From contig JAUYPT010000030.1 in the NCBI GenBank assembly GCA_030695685.1, positions 1 to 5,840 on the forward strand: a stretch of 5,840 nt of DNA, in the 5' to 3' direction. The DNA is from Nanobdellota archaeon (GTDB lineage Archaea > Nanobdellota > Nanobdellia > Woesearchaeales > GW2011-AR9). A program made the position numbers and the translations under genes. The notes under the pieces are model-generated. The model did no database searches and had not been told where the DNA came from. It was given only the letters and a program-made list of their open reading frames with translations. This document shows, in pieces, positions 4,888 through 5,840 of the stretch (positions are counted from its first letter, which is position 1; each line of letters opens with the position of its first letter).

Positions 4888-5840
4888 AGCAATTGCGATG
4901 ACGGTGATAAAATTGTAAAAGTGCCCTGCATTGATTATGAAATTTGCGGTAATTATGACCTTTGGGGAAATCCTTTGGATGATGACTGCAACGGCAAAGC
5001 TGATGATGGCTGCGATGCCGACGGTGATGGTTTCTGCGCAGAGAAAGTAAGATTATATTCTCAACAAAGTCAGCAGCCATCCATCTGTGAAAAAACATTC
5101 AAGAAATGCCTGGAAAATCCTGATCTCTGCGCCGATGGTGTTTATGACTGCACTAAAACATACAATTATTTAACCAATGGCACTTGCCAGTTTTTTTCAG
5201 CTGACTGCAACGATGATAATTATGATATCAACCCTGATGCACTGGAAATCTGCGACGGAATCAATAACAACTGCCGCCTCGGCACTGATGAAAGTTTTCC
5301 CGAAAGTGCATTGTGGTGCGATGGTGACGGCAATCTCTTTGAAAATTACAGCGAACTTCCGGGAATTTGCGAATTAGGAAATCCAACCTGCAAAAATGGC
5401 GCTATCATCTGTCCTAGTTATATTGGTCCGCAGGAACAAGAACATTGCAATCGTCTTGATGATGATTGCAAACCAGAAACAAAAGATATTCTCCTTACTG
5501 ATGCCAGAGAATGTTATACTGGTCCTTCAGGTACAAAAGGAGTAGGTATCTGCATGGGAGGGGTCGAAGTATGCATTAATGGTGTTGTCGGCGGCGACGG
5601 CATCTGCCACGGTGAACAGCTGCCGCAGGAAGAAAAATGCAACTGCCTCAACGACGACTGTGATAAAGATAGCCAAGGAAATGAATTAATCGATGAATGG
5701 CTTTATACTGCGGAAAAATTAAACATCAGCATGAATTTTGATACCTCTGATTCCATGGACATTTTTTATAGCCCTCTTGCCAGACTGGCAGAAACAGAAA
5801 ATGTGCTTTTGTGCGCTTCATCAGATAAAGTGAAAATATC
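4813..5840 (+). CDS. Exported Cys/Asp-rich protein with MopE-type metal-binding motifs (partial, probable lipoprotein)
   Basis: The 342 codons before the right edge start with a signal-like N-terminus: a basic region (R9, K11, R12), a short hydrophobic stretch at 13-24 and a possible lipobox SVGC with C25 as lipidation site. The rest is acidic and holds 28 further cysteines. It contains variants of the secreted-protein motif with consensus EICDGxDNDCDGxxDE, known as the putative metal-binding (MopE) motif. The clearest is residues 131-160, with DCNDD, then NPDALEICDGINNNC and a final DE. Others are at 43-67 (EIC, later DDDCNGKADDGC), 183-223 (GICELGNPTC, later HCNRLDDDC) and 234-295 (CYTGPSGTKGVGICMGG, later CNCLNDDCD). 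Such repeats are thought to bind calcium or other metals and be held by disulfides. The protein should act at the cell surface, but ligand and role are unknown. From about residue 296 the Cys-rich pattern stops and a different domain seems to begin. ATG 4813 is the first ATG after an in-frame stop at 4774; no Shine-Dalgarno is seen. Confidence 0.85.
   Translation, partial: MALETIISRIKRYSLIGLASFSVGCSNCDDGDKIVKVPCIDYEICGNYDLWGNPLDDDCNGKADDGCDADGDGFCAEKVRLYSQQSQQPSICEKTFKKCLENPDLCADGVYDCTKTYNYLTNGTCQFFSADCNDDNYDINPDALEICDGINNNCRLGTDESFPESALWCDGDGNLFENYSELPGICELGNPTCKNGAIICPSYIGPQEQEHCNRLDDDCKPETKDILLTDARECYTGPSGTKGVGICMGGVEVCINGVVGGDGICHGEQLPQEEKCNCLNDDCDKDSQGNELIDEWLYTAEKLNISMNFDTSDSMDIFYSPLARLAETENVLLCASSDKVKI
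4933..5697 (+). repeat. Four degenerate MopE-type protein repeats
   Basis: Four diverged units share an E-x-C (or EKC/EHC) followed within about 5-15 residues by an acidic D/N-D/N-C block: residues 41-66, 131-160, 183-223 and 234-295. Units three and four also share a preceding GIC-x3-7-C-x-(N)G block, as in the longer GxGxCxxGxxxCxxG form of this repeat. The units are similar only at protein level; I see no DNA-level direct repeat. Each lacks part of the usual CDGxDNDCDGxxDE core. Confidence 0.65.

Noticed and set aside
4874..5098. Minus-strand His/Arg-rich 74-codon frame
   Set aside because: Its striking composition is just the antisense reading of Asp-, Gly- and Cys-rich codons of the MopE-type protein.
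5177..5377. Plus-strand 66-codon frame
   Set aside because: It is a frame-shifted shadow of the MopE-type gene, whose motif-bearing frame runs unbroken through the region.
1..5840. Mobile element, CRISPR array, toxin-antitoxin or defence system
   Set aside because: No transposase, terminal repeats, spaced direct repeats, or recognisable effector genes are present; the one unknown protein alone does not justify such a claim.

Overview
The window most resembles a piece of an uncultivated archaeal chromosome, probably from a DPANN-type lineage (Woesearchaeota or Pacearchaeota-like). The lineage is inferred. It rests on a single-chain archaeal family B DNA polymerase with a C-terminal PCNA-binding box, AT-rich TATA elements about 25-30 bases before several start codons (typical of leaderless archaeal transcripts), and a Cys/Asp-rich protein with MopE-type metal-binding motifs, a protein style I associate with these genomes. 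No rRNA, tRNA, CRISPR, transposase or integrase is visible.

Layout, left to right. (1) 1-494, minus: N-terminal part of a DUF1385/YqhQ-family membrane protein, cut by the window edge. (2) 529-1431, minus: a 300-residue protein I do not recognise, with the best Shine-Dalgarno in the window. It lies 34 bases upstream of the DUF1385 gene in the same direction. (3) 1432-1588: divergent promoter region. (4) 1589-2182, plus: a gamma-glutamylcyclotransferase-like (GGCT/AIG2 fold) protein. (5) 2117-4651, minus: family B DNA polymerase, 844 residues, complete, with all exonuclease and polymerase motifs. Its last 22 codons overlap the last 22 codons of the GGCT-like gene tail to tail, and that overlap encodes the polymerase PIP box. 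(6) 4652-4812: divergent promoter region. (7) 4813-5840, plus: a predicted exported, probably lipid-anchored, Cys/Asp-rich protein with degenerate MopE-type motifs, cut by the right edge.

The genes do not form one obvious pathway. The polymerase is housekeeping replication. The DUF1385 protein and the Cys-rich protein belong to the cell envelope, and the GGCT-like protein suggests small-molecule gamma-glutamyl amine or peptide metabolism. The shared regulatory style is compact, with short intergenic gaps, back-to-back promoters and little or no 5' leader. I see no convincing new multi-gene system. The points most worth a second look are the unrecognised 300-residue protein, the coding overlap carrying the PIP box, the cysteine cluster in the polymerase, and the eroded MopE-type repeats.
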